Of a stretch of 64,000 bases of DNA, positions 23,520-32,860 are shown piece after piece. Position numbers and translations under genes: made by a program. Every line of letters begins with the position of its first letter. Position 1 is the stretch's first letter. The stretch spans positions 42,335,511 through 42,399,510 of the forward strand of contig OX439008.1 in NCBI GenBank assembly GCA_949316495.1. Direction: 5' to 3'. Origin of the DNA: Amphiduros pacificus. Taxonomy: Eukaryota > Annelida > Polychaeta > Phyllodocida > Hesionidae. The notes beneath the pieces were generated by a model, which saw only the letters and a program-made list of their open reading frames with translations, was not told where the DNA came from and did not search any database.

Positions 23520-23657
23520 TTATGAAACCTTGCTGTCTTTAGTAGGGGGTGAAGAAGCATCTTCTCTGGCTTGTTTGCTATCCCTCTTATCATCACTGTT
23601 CGGGCTTCCTGAGGGTTTTCTCTTATTTGAGCCAAACAGTTTGCTGAACTTGTCCAT
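23520..23657 (-). CDS. Short ORF1-like frame of the LINE (45 codons)
   Basis: ATG at 23655-23657 lies 17 nt inside the insertion's 5' end and opens MDKFSKLFGSNKRK, a basic, serine-rich stretch like the start of L1/Tx1 ORF1 proteins, then stops after 45 codons (TAA at 23520-23522). A usual ORF1 has several hundred residues with a coiled coil and RNA-binding domains. Here only about 120 nt separate the stop from the ORF2 start, so either ORF1 lost its body by internal deletion or the family has a tiny ORF1. ORF1 protein may have come from another copy. Confidence 0.55.
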   Translation of the reverse strand: MDKFSKLFGSNKRKPSGSPNSDDKRDSKQAREDASSPPTKDSKVS

Positions 23658-23674
23658 TGGACCCTTTATGTGTT

Positions 23675-23705
23675 ATTATGTGTTAGGCCCTTAAGAAATA
23701 TTAAT
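23675..23705. repeat. Right target-site duplication of the LINE insertion
   Basis: Exact match to 18472-18502. It marks the 5' end of the minus-strand LINE. Confidence 0.93.
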
Positions 23706-24110
23706 GATAAATACCATACAACTGTAAAACTAAAAACGTTTCCTATGTGTTTAAGTAGCTATAACTTCTGCAACAGGTAAATCCCCTGAAGAGAAAATGT
23801 TTATACAATATTCAACCAACTTACAGCCGCTATGTCTTAGTGCTTTCACGGCATGACTACAGAATAAAGATTGATTTTGACGTAAAAATACATGCAAATT
23901 CATTTGCTACCAATTCAACCTTTTAATCCTCCACGACTGTTCCTCATAGTTCTAAAGACAAGTATATTCTCTTCTTGATCACAAGACGTCATGAATTCAG
24001 GAATTTCATAATAGGCACCTGGTTTCATCCTAACACATTTAGTAATGACAGTTTATATCCAGAATAATTCACTCCAGCCTCAGTATCATGAAGCAAACAA
24101 TATGAATAAA
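23706..24110. other. No gene seen
   Basis: AT-rich sequence upstream of the receptor gene. Promoter elements cannot be placed with confidence. Confidence 0.4.
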
Positions 24111-24119
24111 ACGCTAAAC

Positions 24120-24486
24120 TTAATATTTTATTGAATGTATTTTAGATTAGAAATGTGTTTGGTAGTTAGAATTTATCTTTCCCTTTAAAATAGGCCACCT
24201 GACAATCTCTCCGACCAATGATTAAATATAGTGAAGTTGTACAGTTCTGGTTCCGCTAAAGTTGTACAGTTCCGGTGTGTACTTTTCAATGGGGAAAAAT
24301 ACAACATGGAGATCGGCAATCGGCCTATAAGGAAAAAGATATAAAAATTAAGATTTTGTTTAATATTTTGCAGATTAAGAATGTCTTTGGCAGTTAGAAT
24401 TTATCTAACTACTAAAAAAAATTATATAAAAATCAAGATTTTGTTGAATATTTTGCAGATTAGAAATGTCTTTGATAGATAGAATA
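24120..24486 (+). repeat. Three copies of the receptor's first-exon start region
   Basis: Three related segments (about 24120-24180, 24353-24410, 24440-24486) share ATTTTGTTGAATATTTTGCAG, then ATTAGAAATGTCTTTG and often TTAGAATTTATCT. Each holds a polypyrimidine-AG and an ATG; copies 1 and 2 begin M-C/S-L-V/A-V-R-I-Y-L, while copy 3 starts the receptor (MSLIDRIYVW). Dispersed repeat B lies between copies 1 and 2. Confidence 0.8.
24190..24330 (+). repeat. Dispersed repeat family B, copy 2
   Basis: Same order of blocks as the copies at 9090-9232 (inverted) and 38313-38411: CCAATGATTAAATATAG, doubled GTACAGTTC, GGAGATCGGCAATCGG. It lies about 140 bp upstream of the receptor's ATG, so it could influence that gene, by inference. 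Confidence 0.85.
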
Positions 24487-24625
24487 TATGTGTGGGCTTT
24501 ACTAATGACATCATTGATACCCTGTGATGGGATGGTAGTTGTGCCTACAGTAAGACAGGAATGCTACAGCCTACATGGAGACATCAACATTGCCTATCTT
24601 ACCACCATCAGGAACAGTGGCACAG
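24466..24625 (+). CDS. mGluR-like class C GPCR, coding exon 1
   Basis: ATG at 24466 opens a signal peptide (MSLIDRIYVWALLMTSLIP, cleavage likely near CDG), then the first beta-strand of the ligand-binding domain (GDINIAYLTTIRNSGTG). An AG ending in TTTTGCAG lies 7 nt upstream of the ATG, suggesting a separate 5'UTR exon. The exon ends at ACAG|GTGTG; the codon split is G|GT (Gly), which joins exon 2 in frame. It is followed by a 939-bp intron. Confidence 0.85.
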
Positions 24626-25042
24626 GTGTGTTTATCTACAATATATATCATTTATCATTTAGTTATCTCCCAATAAATGTTTCACACTGTCGGTAAGACA
24701 ATACATTTTATGGCCCTTTGATGAGAGCTTCTTGCTGTGTATGGGATGTAGAGGGAAGTATATTATAACTGAGAGAAATGATGTGTATTCAACATGTATT
24801 GGCAAACAGAATGTTGTGCCAAAACCTTTTCTAGCTTGCTAGCACATATGGCAATAATAATTTTATAGTGTAATCAGTGTTTGAAATCAAATATATTCAG
24901 AATAAATCACAATATCAACAAAGTTTTAGTGCATACTATTGAAGGATATTAGGATTTAAAGATAAATAAGCATGATGGGATATTTTCTTCAGTGAAATCA
25001 AATACACTATGAACCTCCATTTTGCCATTGTGACACATTCAT

Positions 25043-25390
25043 TCAAGATAAGGCACATACAACAATGCAATTCAGAGTGTTGATTGAGAATCTCTGGAAA
25101 TAAGAATTAGACAACTCCAATTCTCGTGAGTTTCTGCCATCATAAATGTGAATCATTGCATGACTTGCGTGAGAGAACCTCACATAGACTTTTAGATGTT
25201 CTGGAACTGTGTCTGTAATATTATTCCATGACTTGAAGGCCACATCACATCCATGTTGCATGTCGAGATGAGTAAGGCAGGGTACGATCCCATATATCCT
25301 CGACCTCAAGAATTCAGATGTCTTCATCATGTTTAAATATAATGTCTCATCTGCTAAGACTTGACCCTGAAAGACGACTGTGTCCTTCAT
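25043..25390 (-). other. Open frame of 115 codons antisense in receptor intron 1
   Basis: Begins MKDTVVFQGQVLADE and contains VYVRFSHASHAMIHIYDG, a pattern weakly like beta-sandwich extracellular domains. No splice partner, homologue or promoter can be supported. It may be a stray exon remnant or chance. Confidence 0.25.
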
Positions 25391-25564
25391 GTTGATCGAA
25401 AGTAACTAAAATCTAAATATTGTAGTTGTTTTGCGAAAATATTAAATCCGGTATGTTAATATATAATACCCAGTCTTCATGAATATCGATAGCATTTTTA
25501 ATGTATAATGCATGTTTCAAGATTTTCTAAATAGCATGCAGATTGTTCTTTCATGTCATTTTAG

Positions 25565-27377
25565 GTACGTTCTGTGAAGAAAGCTTTTTCTTTCCTGATG
25601 ATGCCGTGCAGTATGTGGAAGCATTTGTTTATGCAGTAGAGCTGATCAATAATCGCTCTGATATTCTGCCTGGTATTATACTAGGCCATGTTATACTAGA
25701 CACGTGTTCCCATTCTTTGTCATCCATTGCCAGTTCTATATACCTCGTGCCAGATGATTCAATCCCAAAATATTCAGTCTCACCTGCAAACAGTTCCAGT
25801 CTGGACCACCCTAATGAAGCTGAGCTGAGTGAGACCTCTGATTGCTCTGAAGGCCTGTCTCCTTTTGAAGTGGTGGGAGCAGTTGGTCCTGATAGTAGTG
25901 GTGTAGCTGTTATCGTGAGCAGCATCTTGAGTGTCTTCTCAATACCTACTCTGGGAACATATGCAACAAGTGATGAACTCAGCGATAAAGAGCGCTTTCC
26001 ATTCTTTCTCCGTCTTGTTCCCCCAGACAGTTTCCAGTCAGCAGCCATGCTTGACTTTGCTTTAAGCTTTAACTGGACGTATGTTTCTCTCTTGTTTTCT
26101 GAAGGAAGTTATGGCGAAAATGGTGCAAAGCAACTTGAGAGGGGAGCAAAGGACAGAGGGATTTGTATCGCTCTATCACTGATGATACCATCTGATGCAG
26201 ATGGAACCACATACGATAAGATAGTCCAAGAATTGTTAAATCACGTGACAGCAAGAGTTGTTTTACTCTACGTAGAAGACGCAGATGGTATTGGAAGATC
26301 TATATCAAAATATCAAAAAGAGGACTATTTCATATGGGTTGCATCTGATTATCTGGGTTTCTTCTCTCCCGGGTCTCTTATGAGAGGACTCTTTGCTATT
26401 CACTTTGTAACTGGAGATGCAGGTGGATTTGGATCGTGGTATCTGGATAAAACACCCAATAATACTCCGCATGATCCATGGATGAAAACATTGTGGCAAA
26501 TGTTATTTGACTGTTCTTTGGAAAATATTGTCATCACAAATACCACCTGTTCAGATTTTCACCACATACCCAGGAGGGACCAGTGGTTGTCGAACTGGGT
26601 AACAAAAGGCATGGATGGAGTGTTTACTTATGCATATGCTTTGCATGAACTGATTTCAGCTCAATGCCCTGCTGCTTTCAATGACAAAACTTTACTGAAT
26701 GATTGTGTTAAGGGCCCTGATTTAATATCCTACATGAAAAATGTCACGTTTGAAGGTTATTCTGGCAAAATTAAATTTGACAATAAGGGAGACATGTTAG
26801 GCCAGTATCATATCAAACAAGTCGTTCATGTTAATGGCAGTGCATTCTGGGAAACTGTATCACTGTGGGACATATTAGAAAATGACATTGATATTTACTA
26901 TGATAAACTCTCTTGGGACCATTTGGTGGACTATAAAACTAATGAAACCCCAGTGTCTTTGTGCAGTATGCCATGTGGTGAGAATGAATATAAACTAAGA
27001 TTAGAGCTTGTATGCTGTTGGGAATGTAGAACATGTAGATCTAATGAAATCATATCAACCCACCTTAACCAAACCGGATGTGACGTATGTCCCCCTACCA
27101 CGTGGCCAGATGAGATGACTTCCACTTTATGCCTCCCCATCTCTCTCACATACCTTGACTGGACCGATGTGGTGTCCGTTGCCCTCAGTTGTGGGTCAGG
27201 TGTTGGCCTGCTTAGTTCATTAGTTATCATATCTCTCTATATCCTACACAGGAACACGAGACTTATCAAGGCAACAAGCAGAGAACTCAGTACCATCATT
27301 CTTATTGCAGTCTGTCTTGCCCTATCAAACGTGTACTTATTCTTGGGGAGACCCACAGCTTTGTCCTGCAACATCAG
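25565..27377 (+). CDS. mGluR-like class C GPCR, coding exon 2 (ligand domain to TM2)
   Basis: Starts after TTTTAG and ends at ATCAG|GTATAT. It encodes about residues 54-658 of an ~869-residue receptor. The Venus flytrap domain shows mGluR landmarks in order: LPGIILGHVILDTC, GAVGPDSSGVAV, TYATSDELSDKERFPFFLR, NWTYVSLLFSEGSYGENG, ASDYLGFF and the VFTYAYALHE helix. Residues matching mGluR1 Ser165, Thr188, Tyr236 and Asp318 appear kept, so an amino-acid ligand is likely, while the loop bearing Arg78 is shortened or absent. The cysteine-rich domain (about 520-576) has nine cysteines (CSMPC, CCWECRTC, GCDVC, LC). TM1 and TM2 follow (about 583-609 and 627-646), with KATSRELS between them as in mGluRs. 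It should signal through G proteins at the plasma membrane. Confidence 0.93.
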
Positions 27378-27721
27378 GTATATTACATTTGTCAATCATT
27401 AATGTAACTTTGTGCTTATGAAATGGTCAATCAAACTTTAATTTGATTGTTTGTTTTTTGTTTTTGTTTTTATTTTTTTCTGGACCATTTTGGGCACTAC
27501 AGATATGACCCATCAGAAGATTGGGTATATGAATTGAGGGGATAACTCCATCACTCATTTTTGTTAATAAAATATTTTACCATGAATAAATTCTAAGGGT
27601 TGGGTAAATTCACACATAAGCATACATTCAAATATACTGCATCTTGCTATTTATTTTCGTTCAGTAAAAAGAAAGTTTGTTTACTGTTGTTTAATGAATG
27701 GCCTGTTGTTTCTTATTTCAG

Positions 27722-27887
27722 TCGCTATGGCTTTCATATTGTTGTTACATTGATATACAGTCCCCTCTTAGTCAGATCAAACAGAATTCTTCGGATTTTC
27801 ACAGCAGGTAAAAAAGGGAAAAAAAGACCACTTTTTGTCAGCCCAAAAGCGCAACTGGTGATAACAGCATTGCTGATCACAGCACAG
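27722..27887 (+). CDS. mGluR-like class C GPCR, coding exon 3 (TM3 to TM4)
   Basis: Bounded by TTATTTCAG and GCACAG|GTATTT. It joins exon 2 through a split Ser codon (AG|T) to read CNISRYGFHIVVTLIYSPL, then LLVRSNRILRIF, the TM3/second intracellular loop signature of mGluRs (TKTNRIYRIF in vertebrates). A basic loop (AGKKGKKRP) and the start of TM4 (QLVITALLITAQ) follow. Confidence 0.92.
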
Positions 27888-27978
27888 GTATTTGTCTTTA
27901 ATTGCCTTTGTCCTGTAATTGCTTTTTTCTTAAATGAATAGAAATGTCAGTAATGTATAAGTAAGGATATTATGAACA

Positions 27979-27980
<2 letters not shown>

Positions 27981-28064
<84 letters not shown>
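27981..28064. repeat. (TA)n microsatellite in receptor intron 3
   Basis: About 42 TA units, inside the intron between 27887 and 28179. Confidence 0.98.
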
Positions 28065-28065
<1 letters not shown>

Positions 28066-28178
28066 TTGACAAACAAACAATCAATATAAAGTTTGATTGA
28101 CTATATTTATATAGTATATAAAACCACTTTTCTTGAATGTGAAGGATATTTCATGATATGATGATATCTATTTTGCAG

Positions 28179-28649
28179 GTTGTAATATTGGTTATCGTGT
28201 GTTACACGTACCCACCTGCATTGACTTCAAGGATGCCCATTTTGACAGAGAAATTTGCAGAGCTATTCTGTGACCTCACAATCGAGGGTCTTTTATTACC
28301 TCTATCTTATAATTTGTTGCTAATTTTAGGTTGTGCCTTTCATGGCTATTTTACTAGAAAGTTACCGGAAAATTTTAATGAGTGTTGGTACATATTTATA
28401 TCAGTGTCAACCACTTTGTTCATCTGGATATTGTTTCTTCCCACATATTTCACAACTTTCTATGCTCAACACCAAACAGCTTTGTTAGCATTAAGCCTCA
28501 TCCTAAACGCATTTGTTACATTGTTGTGTCTCTTTGTCCCGAAGATATATGCAATATATTACCTTGCAGAAGATATGCAAAACGTTGCACAAGCTACTGT
28601 TACTAGTACCGTTGTTAGAACAGTGAAAATAACGCCAGTCAGCATGTAA
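28179..28649 (+). CDS. mGluR-like class C GPCR, last exon (TM4 to C-terminus)
   Basis: Starts after TTTTGCAG and continues TM4 (VVILVIVCYTYPPA), then TM5 (EGLLLPLSYNLLLILGCAF), the conserved FNECWYIFISVSTT entering TM6 (IWILFLPTYF), and TM7 (LILNAFVTLLCLFVPKIYAI). After a short tail the last codons (KITPVSM, TAA at 28647-28649) come from the first unit of the 20-bp minisatellite. The intracellular tail is about 36 residues with no Homer-binding PPxxF motif, short for an mGluR. The coding total of the four exons is 2,610 nt, a multiple of three, which supports the exon model. Confidence 0.92.
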   Translation, partial: VVILVIVCYTYPPALTSRMPILTEKFAELFCDLTIEGLLLPLSYNLLLILGCAFHGYFTRKLPENFNECWYIFISVSTTLFIWILFLPTYFTTFYAQHQTALLALSLILNAFVTLLCLFVPKIYAIYYLAEDMQNVAQATVTSTVVRTVKITPVSM

Positions 28650-29070
28650 TAACGCCAGTCGGCATGTAATAACGCCAGTCAGCATGTAATAACGCCAGTC
28701 AGCATACAATAACGCCAGTCAGCATGTAATAACGCCAGTCGGCATGTAATAACGCCAGTCGGCATGTAATAACGCCAGTCGGCATGTAATAACGCCAGTC
28801 GGCATGTAATAACGCCAGTCAGCATGTAATAACGCCAGTCAGCATGTAATAACGCCAGCCAGCATGTAATAACGCCAGTCAGCATGTAATAACGCCAGTC
28901 AGCATGTAATAACGCCAGTCGGCATGTAATAACGCCAGTCGGCATGTAATAACGCCAGTCAGCATGTAATAACGCCAGTCAGCATGTAATAACGCCAGTC
29001 AGCATGTAATAACGCCAGTCGGCATGTAATAACGCCAGTCGGCATGTAATAACGCCAGTCGGCATGTAAT
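28630..29070. repeat. 20-bp minisatellite, first block
   Basis: About 22 units of AACGCCAGTC(A/G)GCATGTAAT. Starts within the last codons of the receptor. The only frequent difference between units is A/G at one position. Cut by a SINE at 29071. Confidence 0.98.
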
Positions 29071-29390
29071 TTGTTTGTTTGTTTGTTTGGGGCTTTACAT
29101 CACTTTCAACATTATTTCGGTCATTTCGTGATGAGACCTACTTGTAGCAGATATAGTGCTGCCTCACTGAATTGTCATGTCGCAGGTCCTTGACATGACA
29201 ACCCACCCGGTCACAGATTTACAAGGACAACGGGTTAACCCTTCGCGCACAGGCCTCAGCTCATGTGGGAAATTGTATATTGAATTCAACCTCACCACAG
29301 CCGGGGATCGAACCCACGACCTTTGGATCACCACAGAGGAACTGGTGCTAATAAGCTGGCACTCTAACCAACTGCGCCACGGCCCGTGGC
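29071..29390 (-). mobile_element. tRNA-derived SINE, copy B, inside the minisatellite
   Basis: On the minus strand it begins with a tRNA-like head (A box GTGGCGCAGTTGG, B box GGTTCGATCCC), has a body shared with the other copies, and ends in a (CAAA)n-type tail (complement TTTGTTTGTTTG at 29071-29090). Flanks repeat TCGGCATGTAAT (29059-29070 and 29391-29402), a 12-bp target-site duplication that also breaks the satellite's 20-bp phase. Length is about 320 bp, apparently complete. Confidence 0.95.
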
Positions 29391-31479
29391 TCGGCATGTA
29401 ATAACGCCAGTCGGCATGTAATAACGCCAGTCGGCATGTAATAACGCCAGTCGGCAACGCCAGTCGGCATGTAATAACGCCAGTCGGCATGTAATAACGC
29501 CAGTCGGCATGTAATAACGCCAGTCGGCATGTAATAACGCCAGTCGGCATGTAATAACGCCAGTCGGCATGTAATAACGCCAGTCAGCATGTAATCACGC
29601 CAGTCGGCATGTAATAACGCCAGTCGGCATGTAATAACGCCAGTCGGCATGTAATTACGCCAGTCAGCATGTAATTACGCCATAACGCCAGTCGGCATGT
29701 AATAACGCCAGTCAGCATGTAATAACGCCAGTCAGCATGTAATAATGCCAGTCAGCATGTAATAACGCCAGTCAGCATGTAATAACGCCAATCAGCATGT
29801 AATAACGTCAGTCGGCATGTAATAACGCCAGTCAGCATGTAATAACGCCATAACGCCAGTCGGCATGTAATAACGCCAGTCAGCATGTAATAACGCCAGT
29901 CAGCATGTAATAACGTCAGTCAGCATGTAATAACGCCAATCAGCATGTAATAACGTCAGTCGGCATGTAATAACGCCAGTCAGCATGTAATAACGCCATA
30001 ACGCCAGTCGGCATGTAATAACGCCAGTCAGCATGTAATAACGCCAGTCAGCATGTAATAACGCCAGTCAGCATGTAATAACGCCAGTCAGCATGTAATA
30101 ACGTCAGTCAGCATGTAATAACGCCAATCAGCATGTAATAACGTCAGTCGGCATGTAATAACGCCAGTCAGCATGTAATAACGCCATAACGCCAGTCGGC
30201 ATGTAATAACGCCAGTCAGCATGTAATAACGCCAGTCAGCATGTAATAACGCCAGTCAGCATGTAATAACGCCAATCAGCATGTAATAACGTCAGTCGGC
30301 ATGTAATAACGCCAGTCAGCATGTAATTACGCCATAACGCCAGTCGGCATGTAATAACGCCAGTCAGCATGTAATAACGCCAGTCAGCATGTAATAATGC
30401 CAGTCAGCATGTAATAACGCCAGTCAGCATGTAATAACGCCAGTCAGCATGTAATAACGCCAGTCGGCATGTAATAACGCCAGTCGGCATGTAATAACGC
30501 CAGTCAGCATGTAATAATGCCAGTCAGCATGTAATAACGCCAGTCGGCATGTAATAACGCCAGTCAGCATGTAATAACGCCAGTCGGCATGTAATAACGC
30601 CAGTCGGCATGTAATAATGCCAGTCAGCATGTAATAACGCCAGTCAGTGTGTAATAACGCCAGTCAGCATGTAATAACGCCAGTCGGCATGTAATAACGC
30701 CAGTCGGCATGTAATAACGCCAGTCGGCATGTAATAACGCCAGTCAGTGTGTAATAACGCCAGTCAGCATGTAATAACGCCAGTCGGCATGTAATAACGC
30801 CAGTCAGTGTGTAATAACGCCAGTCAGCATGTAATAACGCCAGTCAGCATGTAATAACGCCAGTCAGTGTGTAATAACGCCAGTCAGCATGTAATAACGC
30901 CAGTCAGCATGTAATAATGCCAGTCAGCATGTAATAAAGCCAGTCAGCATGTAATAATGCCAGTCAGCATGTAATAACGCCAGTCAGCATGTAATAACGC
31001 CAGTCGGCATGTAATAAAGCCAGTCAGTGTGTAATAACGCCAGTCGGCATGTAATAAAGCCAGTCAGTGTGTAATAAAGCCAGTCGGCATGTAATAACGC
31101 CAGTCAGCATGTAATAACGCCAGTCAGCATGTAATAACGCCAGTCAGCATGTAATTACGCCAGTCAGCATGTAATAACGCCAGTCGGCATGTAATAACGC
31201 CAGTCGGCATGTAATAACGCCAGTCGGCATGTAATAATGCCAGTCAGCATGTAATAACGCCAGTCGGCATGTAATAACGCCAGTCAGCATGTAATAACGC
31301 CAGTCAGCGTGTAATAACGCCAGTCAGCATGTAATAACGCCAGTCGGCATGTAATAACGCCAGTCGGCATGTAATAACGCCAGTCAGCATGTAATAACGC
31401 CAGTCGGCATGTAATAACGCCAGTCGGCATGTAATAACGCCAGTCAGCGTGTAATAACGCCAGTCAGCATGTAATAACG
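29391..31479. repeat. 20-bp minisatellite, second block
   Basis: About 104 further units of the same 20-mer, with local variants (AATGCC, AAAGCC, CAGTGTGTAAT). 8-bp partial units (TAACGCCA) recur at 29679-30337. Long minus-strand frames with a 20-residue period are an effect of the 20-bp period. Confidence 0.98.
29679..30337. repeat. Higher-order repeat within the 20-mer array
   Basis: The junction CGCCATAACGCC recurs at 29679, 29846, 29994, 30182 and 30330, with spacings of 168, 148, 188 and 148 bp. These equal 8, 7, 9 and 7 units plus 8 bp. Variant order inside the blocks (CAATCAGC, then GTCAGTCGGC) is also shared. Confidence 0.85.
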
Positions 31480-32019
31480 GTGTATGTGTCAATCGATGAA
31501 CAACATTCTGCACCCAATTTTGATCTAAATTCTGTCTGTATGTGTATTCCATATCCTTTATTCAGTGTGCATATCTTAAATGATGGTGGGTGATTGTCAA
31601 GTATAGAACATAAGGTACATCTTCAGTGCAATCAGTTCTCTTGGCACATGGCACCCATGTGGGTAACCACCTTTGATCAAGTCTGCCAATAGATCGAAGT
31701 ATACATCCTGTTTATTCACGTAGTATTCATTATCTCATTGCACAATATCAAGCTATTCTTGTGGATTTACTCCACTATCCCAGTCATTATGTAATATGTA
31801 TGTTAAAACATTGATCTAAAAGTCTAAATGTGTAAATCAGTTGCAGAAATAGGACATGTTTCTCTTTTGTATCAATAATGTAATGAATAGTTAAGTATAT
31901 AGCATAAAGTATATAATATCATAATAGAATTTTATTGAATGTAATCATATAGTAACAGGTTATTCAGTAGAATGAATTATGGATTAAAGAGACAATCAAA
32001 CACAGTGTCGCTACTATCA
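31480..32019. other. No gene seen
   Basis: Unique AT-rich sequence after the minisatellite; nothing supported. Confidence 0.5.
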
Positions 32020-32167
32020 CAATACTGATATGTTAGTTTTTCTTGACTTCTCTGTGGACATTTTTAGACCAAAAAATACTGTTGAATAGGCTGGAAAAAA
32101 GACGTGGTATTATAGGTACAGCACTAAACTGGTTCAAGTGATGCCTATCAAATAGAAAAAGGTTGAC
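32020..32167 (+). pseudogene. Decayed CR1/L2-like LINE, part 1
   Basis: Reads VFLDFS near 32035, a degraded form of the palm motif DLSAAFDTIDH, then GTALNWF. Frames are broken. Interrupted by a SINE at 32168. Confidence 0.65.
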
Positions 32168-32489
32168 TTTGTTCGTTTGTTTGTTTGGGGGTTTGCATCA
32201 CTTTCAACATTATTTCAGTCATTTCATGATGAGACTTACTTGTATCAGATATAGTGCTGCCTCATTGAATTGTCATGTCGCAGGTCCTTGACATGACAAC
32301 CCACCCTGTTACAGATTTTCAAGGGCACCGGGTTAACCCTTCGGCACGTGCCTCAGCTCATATGGGAAATTTGTATCATGAATTCAATCTCGGCATGGCC
32401 GGGCATCGAAACCACGACCTTTGGATCAACACAGAGGAATTGGTGCTAATACCCTGGCACTCTAACCAATTGCACCACGATCCGTGGCC
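32168..32489 (-). mobile_element. tRNA-derived SINE, copy C, inside a LINE fragment
   Basis: Full-length match to copy B with more substitutions. tRNA-like head at 32455-32489 (minus strand), (CAAA)n-type tail complement at 32168-32190. Confidence 0.93.
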
Positions 32490-32860
32490 CAGAAAAAAGT
32501 TGAGGCTAGGATAGACTTTAGGGGAGACTTTAAAAGCCCTATTGACATCGAACGTGTATAATGGTTGTGCACCTGAGTACTTATCACTACTATTAAAACC
32601 ACAATTTGGGCCAAGATCCCTCAAATCAATATATAGCAAGGAATATGTTGTACCCAGAACTAATATGAAGATGTATGGTGATAGGGCTTTTGAAATTTAT
32701 ACCCCAAAAATATCGAATATCCTGCCACTGTAAGTAGTTCGGCAGCTTCAAATCTAAACTGAAGACTTACTTATATTGGAAAAATTATTTACAAATGCCA
32801 TGAGCAGACATAGTCTGAAATATTTCTATACAAATATTTGTAGTTGTTGTTGTTCCCATT
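32490..32860 (+). pseudogene. Decayed CR1/L2-like LINE, part 2 (C-terminal region and 3' end)
   Basis: After the SINE, ARIDF appears, then APEYLSLLL, VPRTNMKMYGDRAF and NILPL, matching the C-terminal region of the element at 12.2-14.3 kb (VPKTRLRTVGDRAF, WNSLP). The 3' end GAGCAGACATAGTCTGAAAT parallels AACAGACTTGTCTGATATC there. Several frame breaks. Confidence 0.8.

Larger units (their letters stand above)
18503..23674 (-). mobile_element. L1/Tx1-like LINE insertion with 3' transduction
   Basis: One insertion of 5,172 bp bounded by exact 31-bp duplications. Read on the minus strand: a 17-nt leader, a short ORF1-like frame, ORF2, a 3'UTR with AATAAA (complement at 19609-19614), a poly(A) tract of about 55 (complement 19518-19572), then about 986 bp of non-LINE sequence, a second AATAAA (complement 18547-18552) and a second poly(A) tract of about 29 (complement 18503-18531). 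The duplications bracket both tracts, so the extra segment was inserted together with the LINE. This is the layout of a read-through transcript that used a downstream poly(A) site. Confidence 0.85.

Noticed and set aside
29340-29390. Functional tRNA gene on the minus strand
   Set aside because: A and B boxes are present, but the fold continues into SINE body sequence and recurs in every SINE copy with substitutions; no complete cloverleaf.
28679-31552. Long minus-strand frames with a 20-residue repeat across the 20-bp minisatellite
   Set aside because: A 20-bp unit without a stop in one strand gives a 20-residue period automatically; frames shift at every partial unit and there is no start context or splice signal.
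32275-32514. Plus-strand frames starting MSQVLDMTTHPVTD in several places (also 29177, 36728, 55295)
   Set aside because: They lie antisense in copies of the same tRNA-derived SINE, which is a non-coding element.
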